DNA of 64,000 bases, from NCBI GenBank assembly GCA_001567255.1, contig LNBW01000055.1, positions 1-64,000 of the forward strand, in the 5' to 3' direction. Below, piece after piece: positions 22,001 to 30,727 of this stretch. Origin of the DNA: Bacteroidetes bacterium OLB9 (GTDB taxonomy: Bacteria > Bacteroidota > Bacteroidia > Chitinophagales > Saprospiraceae). How positions within the stretch are numbered: position 1 is the stretch's first letter; every line of letters starts with the position of its first letter. Below the pieces are notes generated by a model. The model was not told the origin of the DNA. It saw only the letters and a program-made list of their open reading frames with translations, and made no database searches. Both the position numbers and the translations under genes were made by a program.

Positions 22001-24258
22001 AGAATATCAAGATCGATACCTTCCTATTTGAAGATGGAGCATGTAAGAAGTGGAGAGTAGAGTACAACTACATCAACTGGTGTACAGGAGAGCAGAGAGG
22101 ACCATTTGTATATTATTACTACTACAAGGACAATAATGCGCCAAGTATAGTATGTCCTGCGGATCAAGAATTTGCAGCGACAGTAGATCCTGCGAATCCA
22201 AATGATGGGTGTTTAGCAGACGTAGTATTGAAAGCGAGCGCATCAGACTCATTGAAGTGTGCAGCAGAAAGCTGGGTTAAGTGGCAAGTATTCTTTGATG
22301 GCTGGGCAAATGGCACAGTAGATCGCTTAGCGTCAAGCTTTGTAGATAAGACGAAGTATGGTCGACCTGCGGGCCAAGGAGCATGGTTCCCAGTACCAAG
22401 ATTAGTGAATGGACAGTTGAACCCAGAATGGGTAAGATTGCAGAATGCACATCCTGGCGTAGTATTAGAAGACCTAGTATATGTAACATATGTAATACCA
22501 AGTAAAGCGAGTGGAGAAGAGATCACCTTACCAAGCTTCAAGTTACCAAACGAGCAGATCTGGCACAAGATCCTGTGGAAAGTAACGGACGGATGTGGCA
22601 ATGTAGCACAGTGTCAGAGCAGAGTAAAGGCGATCGACAAGAAGCCACCAACACCATACTGTATCCACTTGAGCACAGCGTTGATGGCAGGCAATCCGAA
22701 GATGGTAGAATTGTGGGCAAAAGACTTTGACAAAGGCGCATTTGACAATTGTACACCACAGAGCAAGTTGTACTTCACATTTGACGGGGTAGCACCGATC
22801 TATACAAAGATCACTGAGGAGCACTACTACAAAGCAGGGCCAAATGGAGACCCAGTAGAAGCGACTGCAAGTGAGTATGCAAACGGAAGAGCATACAAGT
22901 GGTTACCATCAGTAAGAAGCGCAGGAAAGATCTGGACGACAGCAGGCGAGTTTGATGTAAAAGTGAGCGTATGGGATGAAGCATGGAATACCGACTTCTG
23001 TGACGTAGACCTACGAGTAATAGACAACAATCAGCCGGGCTCAAGACCAGTAGTAAGCGGAACGGTAGCAACAGCAAATGGAGCAAGAGTAAGCGATGTA
23101 AGTGTAACCTTTGATGCAAACATGGTAGAGTATCCAAAGACAACGACCACTACAGCACAAGGCACGTACAGTATGTCCAATTACGAAGGCTTGAATTACG
23201 AAGTAAATGCGAGCAAGACAGGCGACTATCTGAACGGAGTAAGTACATTAGACCTAGTATTGATACAGAACCACCTATTAGGAAAGAGCACACTAAGCGA
23301 TTACAACATGATAGCAGCAGATGCTACCAATGATGGCAAAGTGACAGCAGCCGACCTAAGTGAGATCAGAAAGCTGATCCTAGGCGTAACGAACGAATAC
23401 AGCAACAATGCGAGCTGGAGATTCCCTGTGACAGGCACACCTGTAAGCATCTCCCCAATCAACTACATCGAAGTAATATCCATCGAAGCCTTAAGTGCAG
23501 ATGTGAGCGGACAAGACTTCGTAGCAGTGAAGATAGGAGACGTAAATAGTAGTGCAAAAGTCAATGCGACAAGCAACAGCATAGAGACAAGAAGCAATGA
23601 CAGAGTGGTACTAGCAGTAAACGAAGCAGAAGTAGAAGCAGGCGAAGCCATAGCAATACCTGTTACAGCAGAGCAGTACAACAATGTAGCAGGCTTCCAG
23701 TACACTATGCAGTTGAATGGAGCAGAATATGTAGGCATCGAGAGTGGCGCAATAGAAATGAATGCATCGAATGTAGGAAACCTAGGCAATGGAGTAGTAA
23801 CGATGAGTTACGCATCAACAGAGCCAGTGAGTGTAAGCGAAGGAGAAGTGTTATTCACGATCAGAGCGAAGGCAACAAAAGCGATGAAAGTAAGTGAGAT
23901 GATGACACTGAACTCAGCAGTTACAGCAGCAGAATCCTACAATGGCAACTTAGAAGTAGGCGGAGTATCATTGGCAGTAAGAACAGCACCTGTAGCAAGT
24001 ATAGAGCTGTATCAAAACGAGCCAAACCCATTCAAGGGAGAGACCACTGTAAGCTTCATGATGCCAGAAGCAGGTGTAGCTAAGTTAAGTGTATATGACA
24101 TGACAGGTCGCCAGATAGTAGTGAGAACGATCGACGCAGTCAAAGGACTGAACAGTGAAGTATTCACAAAAGCACAATTAGGTGTGAGTGGCGTATTGTA
24201 CTACACTTTAGAAAGCGGAGATTACACAGCGACTAAGAAGATGATCATCGTCGAGTAA
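13057..24258 (+). CDS. Giant T9SS-secreted protein B with HYR-like array (two frameshifts)
   Basis: One gene of about 3,733 residues, split in this sequence by one extra A in the run 15768-15774 and one missing base near 16202. Correcting these joins PPIKNALESAGCSLN and VVVTSGEAILECPRD. An extended signal peptide (VPLVIGLLLIFGIG) precedes two Ig-like repeats (nt 13255-13860; each with LSDAxGNF). A long HYR-like array runs from about 16220 to 22600, interrupted by a lamin-tail-like region (18345-18850) and a P-domain-like region (18940-19370, LSSPSGTRILLFDD and GGGDWILEIF). Then come a dockerin-like pair (STLDLVLIQNHLLG, TNDGKVTAADLSEIRKLILG), a cohesin-like domain (VAGFQYTMQLNG) and a T9SS sorting domain (YQNEPNPFKGETTVSF). 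Codon use changes sharply after about 21.7 kb. Probably a surface adhesin; ligand unknown. Confidence 0.85.
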
Positions 24259-24312
24259 TCGATAGTATGATATAACTCAAAACTGAGTTTAAGATAAATC
24301 GGTTTTTGGGAT

Positions 24313-24349
24313 GGCCTCTCTCTGAGCAATTGGAGGGGGGCTTTTTTTT
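24313..24349 (+). terminator. Terminator of giant gene B
   Basis: GCCTCTCTC and GAGGGGGGC pair with several G-T wobbles around a 10-base loop, followed directly by eight Ts (24342-24349). It lies 55 bases after the stop codon. Confidence 0.75.
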
Positions 24350-24363
24350 GTCATAAATTATTG

Positions 24364-24371
24364 TAATTTTG
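24364..24371 (+). promoter_or_regulatory. -7 box of the thiolase gene
   Basis: TAATTTTG fits TAnnTTTG and ends 20 bases before the ATG at 24392. It lies just after the giant gene's terminator. The upstream TTTG is too close to be a normal -33 element. Confidence 0.4.
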
Positions 24372-24391
24372 AGGATAATTTTATTTTAGTG

Positions 24392-25603
24392 ATGAAAGAT
24401 GCATATATAGTTGATGGTATTAGAACTCCTATTGGTAGTTTTAGAGGGACACTTTCTAATGTAAGAACAGATGATTTGGCTGCGATACCTTTAAGGTATA
24501 TGATTGAGCAGTATCCTTTTTTGACTGAGCTGACTGATGATGTAATCATGGGGTGTGCCAATCAAGCAGGAGAAGATAATAGAAATGTTGCCAGGATGGC
24601 TTTGTTGCTAGCAGGGTTGTCACATAAGGTGCCTGGTGAAACAGTGAACAGACTTTGTGCTTCGGGAATGTCATCAGTCAATCATGCCAGAAGATCAATA
24701 TTATCAGGTGAAGGCGACATTTTTTTGGCTGGAGGAGTGGAGCACATGACAAGAGGTCCTTTTGTTATTTCTAAATCAGCATTTCCTTATGGCAATGATG
24801 CCCAGCTTTACGACTCTAGTTTTGGTTGGAGGTTTATTAATCCCAAAATGGCTGCTATGTATGGAACTGAGGCAATGGGCGAAACAGCTGAGAACCTTGC
24901 CGTAAAGTATAATATATCAAGAGAAGAACAGGATTTATTTGCTTACCAATCACAAGCGAAGGCAAGCATTGCGCAAATAAATGGTAGGTTGGATAAAGAA
25001 GTAACATCGGTGGAAGTACCTATAAATAAAAAAGAAAATACTATTTTTTCAAAAGATGAATTTTTAAAACCAAAAACTACTCTTGAAGTACTAGCCACAT
25101 TAAGACCTGCCTTCAGGAAAGAGAATGGAACCGTCACTGCAGGTAATTCGTCAGGGCTCAATGATGGTGCAGCAGCATTACTTATTATGTCGGAAGAAGG
25201 AGTCAAGTGGCACAGCCTTCAGCCGATGGCAAGAATAGTTTCGTCTGGTGTAGCTGGTGTGGAACCTCGGATTATGGGAATTGGCCCAGTATATGCATCG
25301 GAAATTGCGCTTAAGCGAGCAGGTCTTTCAATCGATGAAATGGATATTATAGAAATTAACGAAGCTTTTTCTGTCCAGGTTCTAGCTTGTCTTAAAGAAA
25401 TGCATGTTGATTTTAATGATCCCCGGGTCAATCCTAATGGTGGTGCTATTGCTTTGGGACATCCACTGGGTATGACTGGCGCTCGAATTTTGTTGAGTGC
25501 AGCCATGGAATTAAATATGACAGGAAAACGGTTTGCTTTAGTGACCATGTGTATAGGCGTAGGCCAGGGTTATGCGGTTGTGTTAGAAAATGCTAGGCTT
25601 TAA
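24392..25603 (+). CDS. Thiolase (acetyl-CoA/3-oxoacyl-CoA C-acyltransferase)
   Basis: A 403-residue thiolase, the usual family length. It moves an acyl group between CoA thioesters, either breaking 3-oxoacyl-CoA (beta-oxidation, 3-oxoadipyl-CoA) or condensing acetyl-CoA. Catalytic residues are all present: the nucleophile Cys in NRLCASGMSS (about residue 90), GEVEH-type GGVEHMTRGPF, NEAFSVQVLA, the His in GGAIALGHPLGMTGAR, and the second Cys in MCIGVGQG. The N-terminus DAYIVDGIRTPIGSFRG resembles the PcaF-like branch. I chose ATG 24392 over the adjacent GTG 24389. No other beta-oxidation gene is near, so the substrate is uncertain. It is followed after 10 bases by a secreted protein gene. Confidence 0.9.
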   Translation: MKDAYIVDGIRTPIGSFRGTLSNVRTDDLAAIPLRYMIEQYPFLTELTDDVIMGCANQAGEDNRNVARMALLLAGLSHKVPGETVNRLCASGMSSVNHARRSILSGEGDIFLAGGVEHMTRGPFVISKSAFPYGNDAQLYDSSFGWRFINPKMAAMYGTEAMGETAENLAVKYNISREEQDLFAYQSQAKASIAQINGRLDKEVTSVEVPINKKENTIFSKDEFLKPKTTLEVLATLRPAFRKENGTVTAGNSSGLNDGAAALLIMSEEGVKWHSLQPMARIVSSGVAGVEPRIMGIGPVYASEIALKRAGLSIDEMDIIEINEAFSVQVLACLKEMHVDFNDPRVNPNGGAIALGHPLGMTGARILLSAAMELNMTGKRFALVTMCIGVGQGYAVVLENARL

Positions 25604-25613
25604 AATTTTCATC

Positions 25614-26135
25614 ATGAGAAACAAATCCTTGTACACTTTTCCTATTGCTATGTTAATTAGTTTGTTTTTATTGTTTCAATTTGATGTTTCTGCCCAGGTC
25701 ATTTTACAGCTGGAGATCAAATATGAAGTAGAAGCCGTAAAATTTGTACCGGGAGACCTGCTCATCTATAAACTCAAGGATAGTGATTGGCAAGAGGGGG
25801 AAATCGTTAAGATTATACAGGATGGCAACGCTGTTTTATTGGATCATGATTTAGTGAGTGTGTCTGATATCTCTGAGATTATGTTGTGGAATCGTAATGC
25901 ACAGACGGCTGGAAAATTATTGACAGGTTTTGGAGCAGGATGGCTAACCTTTGGGGGTATAGCTCATATTGTAGGAAAATATGACCTGAGCTGGTCAGAT
26001 GCGGCTATTGGTACAGGTGCAGTCGGTACGGGGCTTTTATTTTCTAAGGCAGTGGCCAAGAGACGATTTGTTATAGGTAAGGATGGAGTGCTGAGAATTA
26101 TTGATATAAGTTACCCTAAACCTACTGATAATTAA
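25614..26135 (+). CDS. Secreted protein of unknown function
   Basis: A 173-residue protein with a signal peptide (FPIAMLISLFLLFQFDVSAQ). The mature part has a beta-rich region (QLEIKYEVEAVKFVPGDLLI, then LKDSDWQEGEIVKIIQD) resembling small beta-barrel folds, and a glycine-rich hydrophobic stretch (LLTGFGAGWLTFGGIAHIVG and AAIGTGAVGTGLLFSKAV) that may insert in a membrane. I chose the ATG at 25614, 10 bases after the thiolase stop, because it directly starts the signal peptide; an upstream start would overlap the thiolase. I do not recognise the family. Confidence 0.65.
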   Translation: MRNKSLYTFPIAMLISLFLLFQFDVSAQVILQLEIKYEVEAVKFVPGDLLIYKLKDSDWQEGEIVKIIQDGNAVLLDHDLVSVSDISEIMLWNRNAQTAGKLLTGFGAGWLTFGGIAHIVGKYDLSWSDAAIGTGAVGTGLLFSKAVAKRRFVIGKDGVLRIIDISYPKPTDN

Positions 26136-26152
26136 CTATACGATAGTCTATT

Positions 26153-26884
26153 CTAGCGCCTTAAATACACTAATGGTCTGTAAATTAGTCCACATATCAT
26201 ACCAAAAGCAAAACCACCAATATGAGCCCACCATGCGACGTCTTCACTAAGTACTTCAGTAGCTCCGATAGTAGAAATACCTGAAAACAACTGTTGTCCA
26301 AACCAAATCACTAGAAAAATGACAGCAGGTATATAAAATGACCTGAATAAAATGAGCACCAGTATTTTAATTTTTGATTTAGGAAACATCATCAAGTAAG
26401 CTCCCATAACTGCCGAAATTGCACCACTGGCGCCTAACATCGGAATGACAGCAGATGGAATATCTTCAACGGTACCTCCACAGGGTGTGAGAATAGAGCA
26501 TGGCATACACTGAATGTCTGCTAGACTTGTGTTGTAGGTACTAAAATATATATGAGCTATTGCACCTAAAAGTCCACCGCCGATATAGAAAAGGAAAAAC
26601 TTCCAACTGCCAATGATGGCTTCTATATTATCTGCAAAAACCCATAGAAATATCATATTGCCAATAAGGTGCATATAGCTGCCATGTAGAAACATACTTG
26701 TGATTAGAGTATATAAGTTCTGTCCATTGATGACATCATAGGGCACGGCTGCAAATTCACAAACGAGATTTCCTTGTACTGTAGTTTGGTAAAGAAAAAT
26801 AGCTACATTGAGGATAATAAATGTGTAACTGACTATGGGCAAATGACCGCCACGTACTTGAGTATCACCTATAGGAATAATCAT
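26153..26884 (-). CDS. Rhomboid family intramembrane serine protease
   Basis: A 243-residue membrane protein with about six segments. The catalytic Ser is in GASGAISAVMGAYLM (about residue 150) and the catalytic His in HIGGFAFGMICG (about 217); the GxSG motif and the L1-region start (ITSMFLHGSYMHLIGNMIFLW) are all present. It cleaves substrates within membranes; targets are unknown. The loop between segments 2 and 3 has a cluster of Cys (CMPCSILTPCGG), which is unusual and might bind metal or form disulfides. It lies 12 bases downstream of the GlmU-like gene on the same strand, so the two are likely cotranscribed. Confidence 0.9.
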   Translation of the reverse strand: MIIPIGDTQVRGGHLPIVSYTFIILNVAIFLYQTTVQGNLVCEFAAVPYDVINGQNLYTLITSMFLHGSYMHLIGNMIFLWVFADNIEAIIGSWKFFLFYIGGGLLGAIAHIYFSTYNTSLADIQCMPCSILTPCGGTVEDIPSAVIPMLGASGAISAVMGAYLMMFPKSKIKILVLILFRSFYIPAVIFLVIWFGQQLFSGISTIGATEVLSEDVAWWAHIGGFAFGMICGLIYRPLVYLRR

Positions 26885-26896
26885 CGGAAAACGATT

Positions 26897-28102
26897 TTAT
26901 AAACCAGGAAAAGTTCTGATGAATATTTCGCGAAGCATATTCTTATCCGTTTCAGTCAAGAGCATATGTCTTCTTTTCATTACAATTTCGGCAGTTTCTA
27001 TGACTTTATTCAGCTGATGTGTTGTGAATCCTGCAGCTCCACCCCAAGAAAAGGAAGGAATATAAGTGCGAGGAAATCCATCACCGAAGATATTGCAGGC
27101 TACACCGACCACTGTGCCTGTGTTGAACATCGTGTTAATACCTGATTTGCTGTGATCGCCCATGATGAGTCCACAAAATTGTAATCCCGAGTCTTTAAAT
27201 GTCGCATGGGTGTATGACCATATTTTGACTGGTAGATAATTGTTTTTCAAATTTGAATTATTAGTATCTGCTCCTAGATTACACCACTCACCGATCACGC
27301 TATTGCCTAAAAAGCCGTCATGCCCTTTATTTGAATTAGCGATCATAACAGCGTTGTTAACTTCACCTCCTAATCGGCAATTTGGACCGATGGTGGTCGG
27401 ACCATAAATTTTAGCCCCCATTTTAACGATAGACCCTTCACCAGCGGCAAAACCTCCTCTGATCATTGTACCTTCCATGATTTCAACATCTTTGCCTAAA
27501 TACACCGGACCATCTGTTGTGTTGATGATGCAGCACTCCATTCTGACACCTTCTTCAGCAAATACAGGATATTTGCCAAAAACCTGATTGGATGAAGATA
27601 TAGGTGCGGATTTTCTATCTTTAGTGACAAGCTCAAAGTCCTGTAGGAGTGCGATACCATTTAATACAAAAATATCATAAGGCCGCCTTATGAATTGACT
27701 GTTAAAATGAATATCCACTTTTGTGGCTGTATCCTTGATGAGGGCTGTTATTTCAGACCAAAATGATATGGATGCAGCTATATCCCGAGGTAACGACGCA
27801 GCGATGATTTGGCCTTCACATTCTATATAACATCCTGAGTGAAGCGATTGTACTGATGCTACTATCTGAGGGTCAGGCAAAATAGAACTGTTGATAAAGA
27901 TATTTTCATCACCAAGTTGAGTAGGGTACTTTTCAGCAAGGTAAGGTTCAGTCATATAACTCACCTGCTGTTGTAGATATCTTTCCCATTTTTCTTTGAT
28001 AGTGAGAATGCCTATTCTTAATTCACTCACGGGTCGCGTAAAGGTCAGAGGTAAGAGATCAGTCCAGTGATAGTGATCAAAAAGAATAATGTTGCCAGAC
28101 AT
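26897..28102 (-). CDS. GlmU-like protein: degenerate nucleotidyltransferase plus left-handed beta-helix
   Basis: A 401-residue Bacteroidota-type GlmU family protein. The N-terminal part (1-190) begins NIILFDHYHWTDLLPLTFTR and PVSELRIGILTIKEKWE; it lacks the GxGTRM-type nucleotide loop of true sugar-nucleotidyltransferases. The C-terminal part (about 205-370) is a left-handed beta-helix made of hexapeptides (PVYLGKDVEIMEGTMIRGG, GAKIYGPTTIGPNCRLGGEV, NSVIGEWCNLGADTNNSN), as in acetyltransferases. I chose ATG at 28102 because the family starts MxxxILFD; the longer frame would overlap the L31 gene. It may be a sugar-phosphate acyltransferase or an inactive homologue. Confidence 0.8.
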   Translation of the reverse strand: MSGNIILFDHYHWTDLLPLTFTRPVSELRIGILTIKEKWERYLQQQVSYMTEPYLAEKYPTQLGDENIFINSSILPDPQIVASVQSLHSGCYIECEGQIIAASLPRDIAASISFWSEITALIKDTATKVDIHFNSQFIRRPYDIFVLNGIALLQDFELVTKDRKSAPISSSNQVFGKYPVFAEEGVRMECCIINTTDGPVYLGKDVEIMEGTMIRGGFAAGEGSIVKMGAKIYGPTTIGPNCRLGGEVNNAVMIANSNKGHDGFLGNSVIGEWCNLGADTNNSNLKNNYLPVKIWSYTHATFKDSGLQFCGLIMGDHSKSGINTMFNTGTVVGVACNIFGDGFPRTYIPSFSWGGAAGFTTHQLNKVIETAEIVMKRRHMLLTETDKNMLREIFIRTFPGL

Positions 28103-28122
28103 AAGTAGGTGATTTTGGTAGT

Positions 28123-28157
28123 AAAAAAAAAAGCCCTTATTGATCGTAAGGGCTTTT
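28123..28157 (-). terminator. Terminator of the L31 gene
   Basis: AAAAGCCCTTA (28129-28139) and TAAGGGCTTTT (28147-28157) form a perfect 11-bp stem. On the minus strand it is followed by a run of ten Ts. It separates rpmE from the GlmU-like gene. Confidence 0.88.
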
Positions 28158-28178
28158 AAAAATAATTTAGCTGTATTT

Positions 28179-28436
28179 TTATTTTTTATTGAACTTAGCA
28201 AATTTTTTATTGAACTTGTCAATACGACCTGCTGTGTCAACAAACTTAACCTTACCGGTAAAGAATGGGTGTGAAAAAGAAGAAATTTCCATCTTTACAA
28301 GCGGGTATTCTTTACCATCTGTGTACACTATACTTTCTTTTGATTTTGCACAAGATCTTGTCAAAATCATCTCATCATTGGAAATGTCTTTGAAAACTAC
28401 CATTCTGTACTCTGCCGGGTGTGTTTCCTTTTTCAT
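28179..28436 (-). CDS. rpmE2: 50S ribosomal protein L31 type B
   Basis: An 85-residue protein of the L31 type B family, a component of the large ribosomal subunit that contacts the 30S head. Visible family motifs are [18 protein letters not shown], the STxxTxxET-like [29 protein letters not shown] and a [13 protein letters not shown] end. The zinc-binding Cys set of type A L31 is missing; only one Cys (SCAKS) remains, so this is the zinc-independent form. It has its own -7 box and terminator, so it is probably transcribed alone. Confidence 0.93.
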   Translation of the reverse strand: MKKETHPAEYRMVVFKDISNDEMILTRSCAKSKESIVYTDGKEYPLVKMEISSFSHPFFTGKVKFVDTAGRIDKFNKKFAKFNKK

Positions 28437-28494
28437 TATATTTATTATTTTCTTTTTAAAATCTGTTTAAATACACTATTTCCTAAAAGGAACG

Positions 28495-28502
28495 CAAAGA
28501 TA
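28495..28502 (-). promoter_or_regulatory. -7 box of the L31 gene
   Basis: On the minus strand it reads TATCTTTG, an exact TAnnTTTG match, 58 bases before the ATG. Confidence 0.55.
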
Positions 28503-28562
28503 CAACCTTTGTGGGATAAAATAAATATTTTTACAAATAATTTTTTAAGAACTATGTAATTA

Positions 28563-29312
28563 TCAGGTATTTAACCCGCCACATACGCTCAATACCTGCC
28601 CAGTCACATAAGCAGACAAGTCAGAACCAAGATATACACATGTATCAGCAATGTCCTCACCTGAACCTAGGCGCTTGAGAGGTATATTATCAGTATAAGC
28701 CTTTTTCTGGTCTTCTGTCAGTGCATGTGTCATATCCGTTTCGATAAATCCTGGAGCAATAACATTGCATCGTATATTGCGAGAGCCGACTTCTTTAGCT
28801 ATTGATTTTGAAAATCCAATTATACCTGCTTTAGAAGCGGCATAGTTAGCCTGACCTGCATTGCCAAAAACACCAACTACAGAACTCATATTGATAATAG
28901 AACCTGATCGCTGTTTCATCATCGGCTTAAGTGCATGTTTTGTCAGATTGAAAACTGACTTTAAATTGACCTCGATGACCTGATCCCATTGTTCTTCAGA
29001 CATACGCAGCATAAGTGTATCCTTGGTGATACCTGCATTATTGACTAGGATATCAATTTTTCCCATTTTTTCAATAACTGTATTGACCAGAGCTTCTGCT
29101 TGATTGTAATCTGCTGCATCCGACTTCAGCGCTATGGCATTGACACCATAAGCCTTAGCTTTTTCGAGCACAGCATTGGCCTTTTCTGCAGAAGACAAAT
29201 AAGTGAACGCCACATCAGCACCTTGTGCAGCAAACTTTAATACAATTGCTTCACCTATACCGCGACTTCCACCGGTAACTAGCGCTACTTTGCCATTGAG
29301 TAAACCCATCAT
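28563..29312 (-). CDS. fabG: 3-oxoacyl-[acyl-carrier-protein] reductase FabG
   Basis: A 249-residue short-chain dehydrogenase, the usual FabG length; it reduces 3-oxoacyl-ACP with NADPH in fatty acid elongation, in the cytoplasm. The cofactor loop is VALVTGGSRGIGEAIV (8-23), NNAG is at about 88, the catalytic Ser lies in NMSSVVGVFGNAGQ, and Tyr/Lys are in NYAASKAG. The C-terminal VIAPGFIETDMTHAL and YVTGQVLSVCGG are FabG-like. The start is MM; the second Met (29309) fits the family slightly better. No other fab gene is adjacent. Other SDR reductases are possible but the overall match favours FabG. Confidence 0.9.
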   Translation of the reverse strand: MMGLLNGKVALVTGGSRGIGEAIVLKFAAQGADVAFTYLSSAEKANAVLEKAKAYGVNAIALKSDAADYNQAEALVNTVIEKMGKIDILVNNAGITKDTLMLRMSEEQWDQVIEVNLKSVFNLTKHALKPMMKQRSGSIINMSSVVGVFGNAGQANYAASKAGIIGFSKSIAKEVGSRNIRCNVIAPGFIETDMTHALTEDQKKAYTDNIPLKRLGSGEDIADTCVYLGSDLSAYVTGQVLSVCGGLNT

Positions 29313-29325
29313 GTTCTATTTTTTG

Positions 29326-29333
29326 CAAAAATA
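29326..29333 (-). promoter_or_regulatory. Possible -7 box of fabG
   Basis: On the minus strand it reads TATTTTTG (TAnnTTTG), 14 bases before the first Met. This would give a very short leader. Confidence 0.4.
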
Positions 29334-29377
29334 TTTATATTTCTGACCATTTCCTGATTTTGATAGCCAAATTATTA

Positions 29378-29407
29378 TTGAGTAATCAAATTTTTGAAGT
29401 ATATTTG
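29378..29407 (+). promoter_or_regulatory. Promoter of the MerC-like gene
   Basis: TTG (29378-29380), 19 bases, then TATATTTG (29400-29407): this matches both elements of the Bacteroidota primary sigma promoter. It places transcription start near 29413 and supports the ATG at 29467. Confidence 0.65.
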
Positions 29408-29466
29408 CAACATTATTGCATTTATATGCGTTGTACACATTGTTTAATATTCATTTTCAGAGTAAC

Positions 29467-29850
29467 ATGAAGTCATTTTTAAATATTAACCCTGATGCAG
29501 CCGGATTTTTCACTTCGATGTTATGTGCTGTACATTGTTCAGCAGTGCCTGTTTTAATTTCTATGGGTTTGCTGGGCTCTGGTTCTTGGCTTCATAATCA
29601 TGCATTTGATTGGATCATCATAGGGATAGGTGTGTTAATTGCGAGTTATTCGCTCATTGGAGATTTTTATAAAAAGCATAAAAATATCTTACCATTGGCA
29701 ATGGCTATGCTGGGTTTTGCAATGTTGATCATCGGTATGATAGAACATCACGGGTGGATGCTCGGTTTTAGTGTTGTTGGAGGGATTATTGTAGCTTTAG
29801 CCCATATGTATAATCACAAGCTGGGAGCTAATTGTTGTACTACACCATAA
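29467..29850 (+). CDS. MerC domain membrane protein
   Basis: A 127-residue protein with four predicted membrane segments (PVLISMGLLG, FDWIIIGIGVLIASYSLIG, ILPLAMAMLGFAMLIIGMI, MLGFSVVGGIIVALAHMYNH). The MerC family hallmark Cys pair is in the first segment (MLCAVHCSAVPVL), and a second Cys pair ends the protein (GANCCTTP). MerC proteins carry mercuric ions in mer operons, but single copies in Bacteroidota genomes are common outside mer loci and probably handle another metal. No mer gene is near. I chose ATG 29467, directly before the conserved region and after a good promoter. Confidence 0.82.
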   Translation: MKSFLNINPDAAGFFTSMLCAVHCSAVPVLISMGLLGSGSWLHNHAFDWIIIGIGVLIASYSLIGDFYKKHKNILPLAMAMLGFAMLIIGMIEHHGWMLGFSVVGGIIVALAHMYNHKLGANCCTTP

Positions 29851-29905
29851 TTTCTAGTGGCCTACCTAAAAATCATTTTATTCTCAGATAGAGCATAAAA
29901 ATATA

Positions 29906-29913
29906 TATCTTTG
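29906..29913 (+). promoter_or_regulatory. -7 box of lpxH
   Basis: TATCTTTG matches TAnnTTTG exactly, 40 bases before the lpxH ATG. The -33 region has no TTG at the expected distance. Confidence 0.5.
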
Positions 29914-29953
29914 GAGCTTCGTTGAGTTGCTAGTATAGCGTGATTGCACAAAG

Positions 29954-30727
29954 ATGAGTAAGAAAATATATTTTGCTTCAGATTTTCACTTAGGTATAGA
30001 TGCGTTTCAGACTTCTTCAGAAAGAGAGAAAAAGATCGTGCGCTGGCTGGATGCCATCCACGATGATACTAGGGAGTTATACTTGGTAGGTGATGTGTTT
30101 GACCACTGGTATGAATACCGAAAGTCAGTGCCTAAAGGTTTCGTGCGTTTATTTGGAAAGCTAGCCGAGATGAGAGACGATGCAATTCCCATCTATTATT
30201 TTACAGGCAATCATGATATGTGGATGTTTCGGTATGTAACTGACGAACTGGGCATTCCGATTTATCGGTCACCTATAATCAAATCCATAGATGGGCATCA
30301 GTTTTATATAGGTCATGGCGATGGTCTCGGGCCTGGAGACTATGGGTATAAAGTCATTAAGTCTATATTTAACAATAGGGCTTGCCAGTGGATATTTGGA
30401 TGGCTGCATCCGGACGTAGGACTGAAATTGATGCGTTTTTTCAGTGTTAAAAGCCGCCAATATACCGGTGAAGAAGCACCATTTGGTGATCCCGATAAGG
30501 AATATCTTGTGCAGTTTGCTGAGCATTTTCTCAAAAACCATGAAATTGATTATTTTATTTTTGGGCACCGGCATTTGCCTATTGAATACTTATTAAGCAA
30601 TGGAAAGAGTAAGTATTTTAACCTGGGAGAATGGATGTATGCTTCTTCCTATGGTGTATGGGATGGTCAAGAGATGAAGATAGAATTTTACGAATCCGCA
30701 TATCCTCAAATTTTTGGAAGAAGATGA
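29954..30727 (+). CDS. lpxH: UDP-2,3-diacylglucosamine diphosphatase
   Basis: A 257-residue calcineurin-like phosphoesterase that hydrolyses UDP-2,3-diacylglucosamine to lipid X in lipid A synthesis, at the inner face of the inner membrane. Metal-binding motifs are in order: FASDFHLGID (D-x-H), LVGDVFDHWYEY (GDxxD), YYFTGNHDMWMF (GNHD), YIGHGDGLGPGD (GHGD), FIFGHRHLPIEY (GHxH), and the end FNLGEWM. These match the LpxH-like branch common in Bacteroidota. The TGA overlaps the ATG of the next gene, so the two are coupled. Confidence 0.9.
   Translation: MSKKIYFASDFHLGIDAFQTSSEREKKIVRWLDAIHDDTRELYLVGDVFDHWYEYRKSVPKGFVRLFGKLAEMRDDAIPIYYFTGNHDMWMFRYVTDELGIPIYRSPIIKSIDGHQFYIGHGDGLGPGDYGYKVIKSIFNNRACQWIFGWLHPDVGLKLMRFFSVKSRQYTGEEAPFGDPDKEYLVQFAEHFLKNHEIDYFIFGHRHLPIEYLLSNGKSKYFNLGEWMYASSYGVWDGQEMKIEFYESAYPQIFGRR

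Noticed and set aside
22164-23143. Several long minus-strand frames opposite giant gene B
   Set aside because: They follow from the biased codon use on the plus strand, have no signals or recognisable domains, and overlap conserved HYR-like and dockerin-like coding sequence.
28103-28243. Longer N-terminus for the GlmU-like protein
   Set aside because: It would run through the L31 terminator and into the L31 gene; the family begins at the MSGNIILFD start.
29467-29850. MerC-like gene as part of a mercury resistance operon
   Set aside because: No merA, merT, merP or merR is nearby; the gene appears as a single unit with its own promoter.
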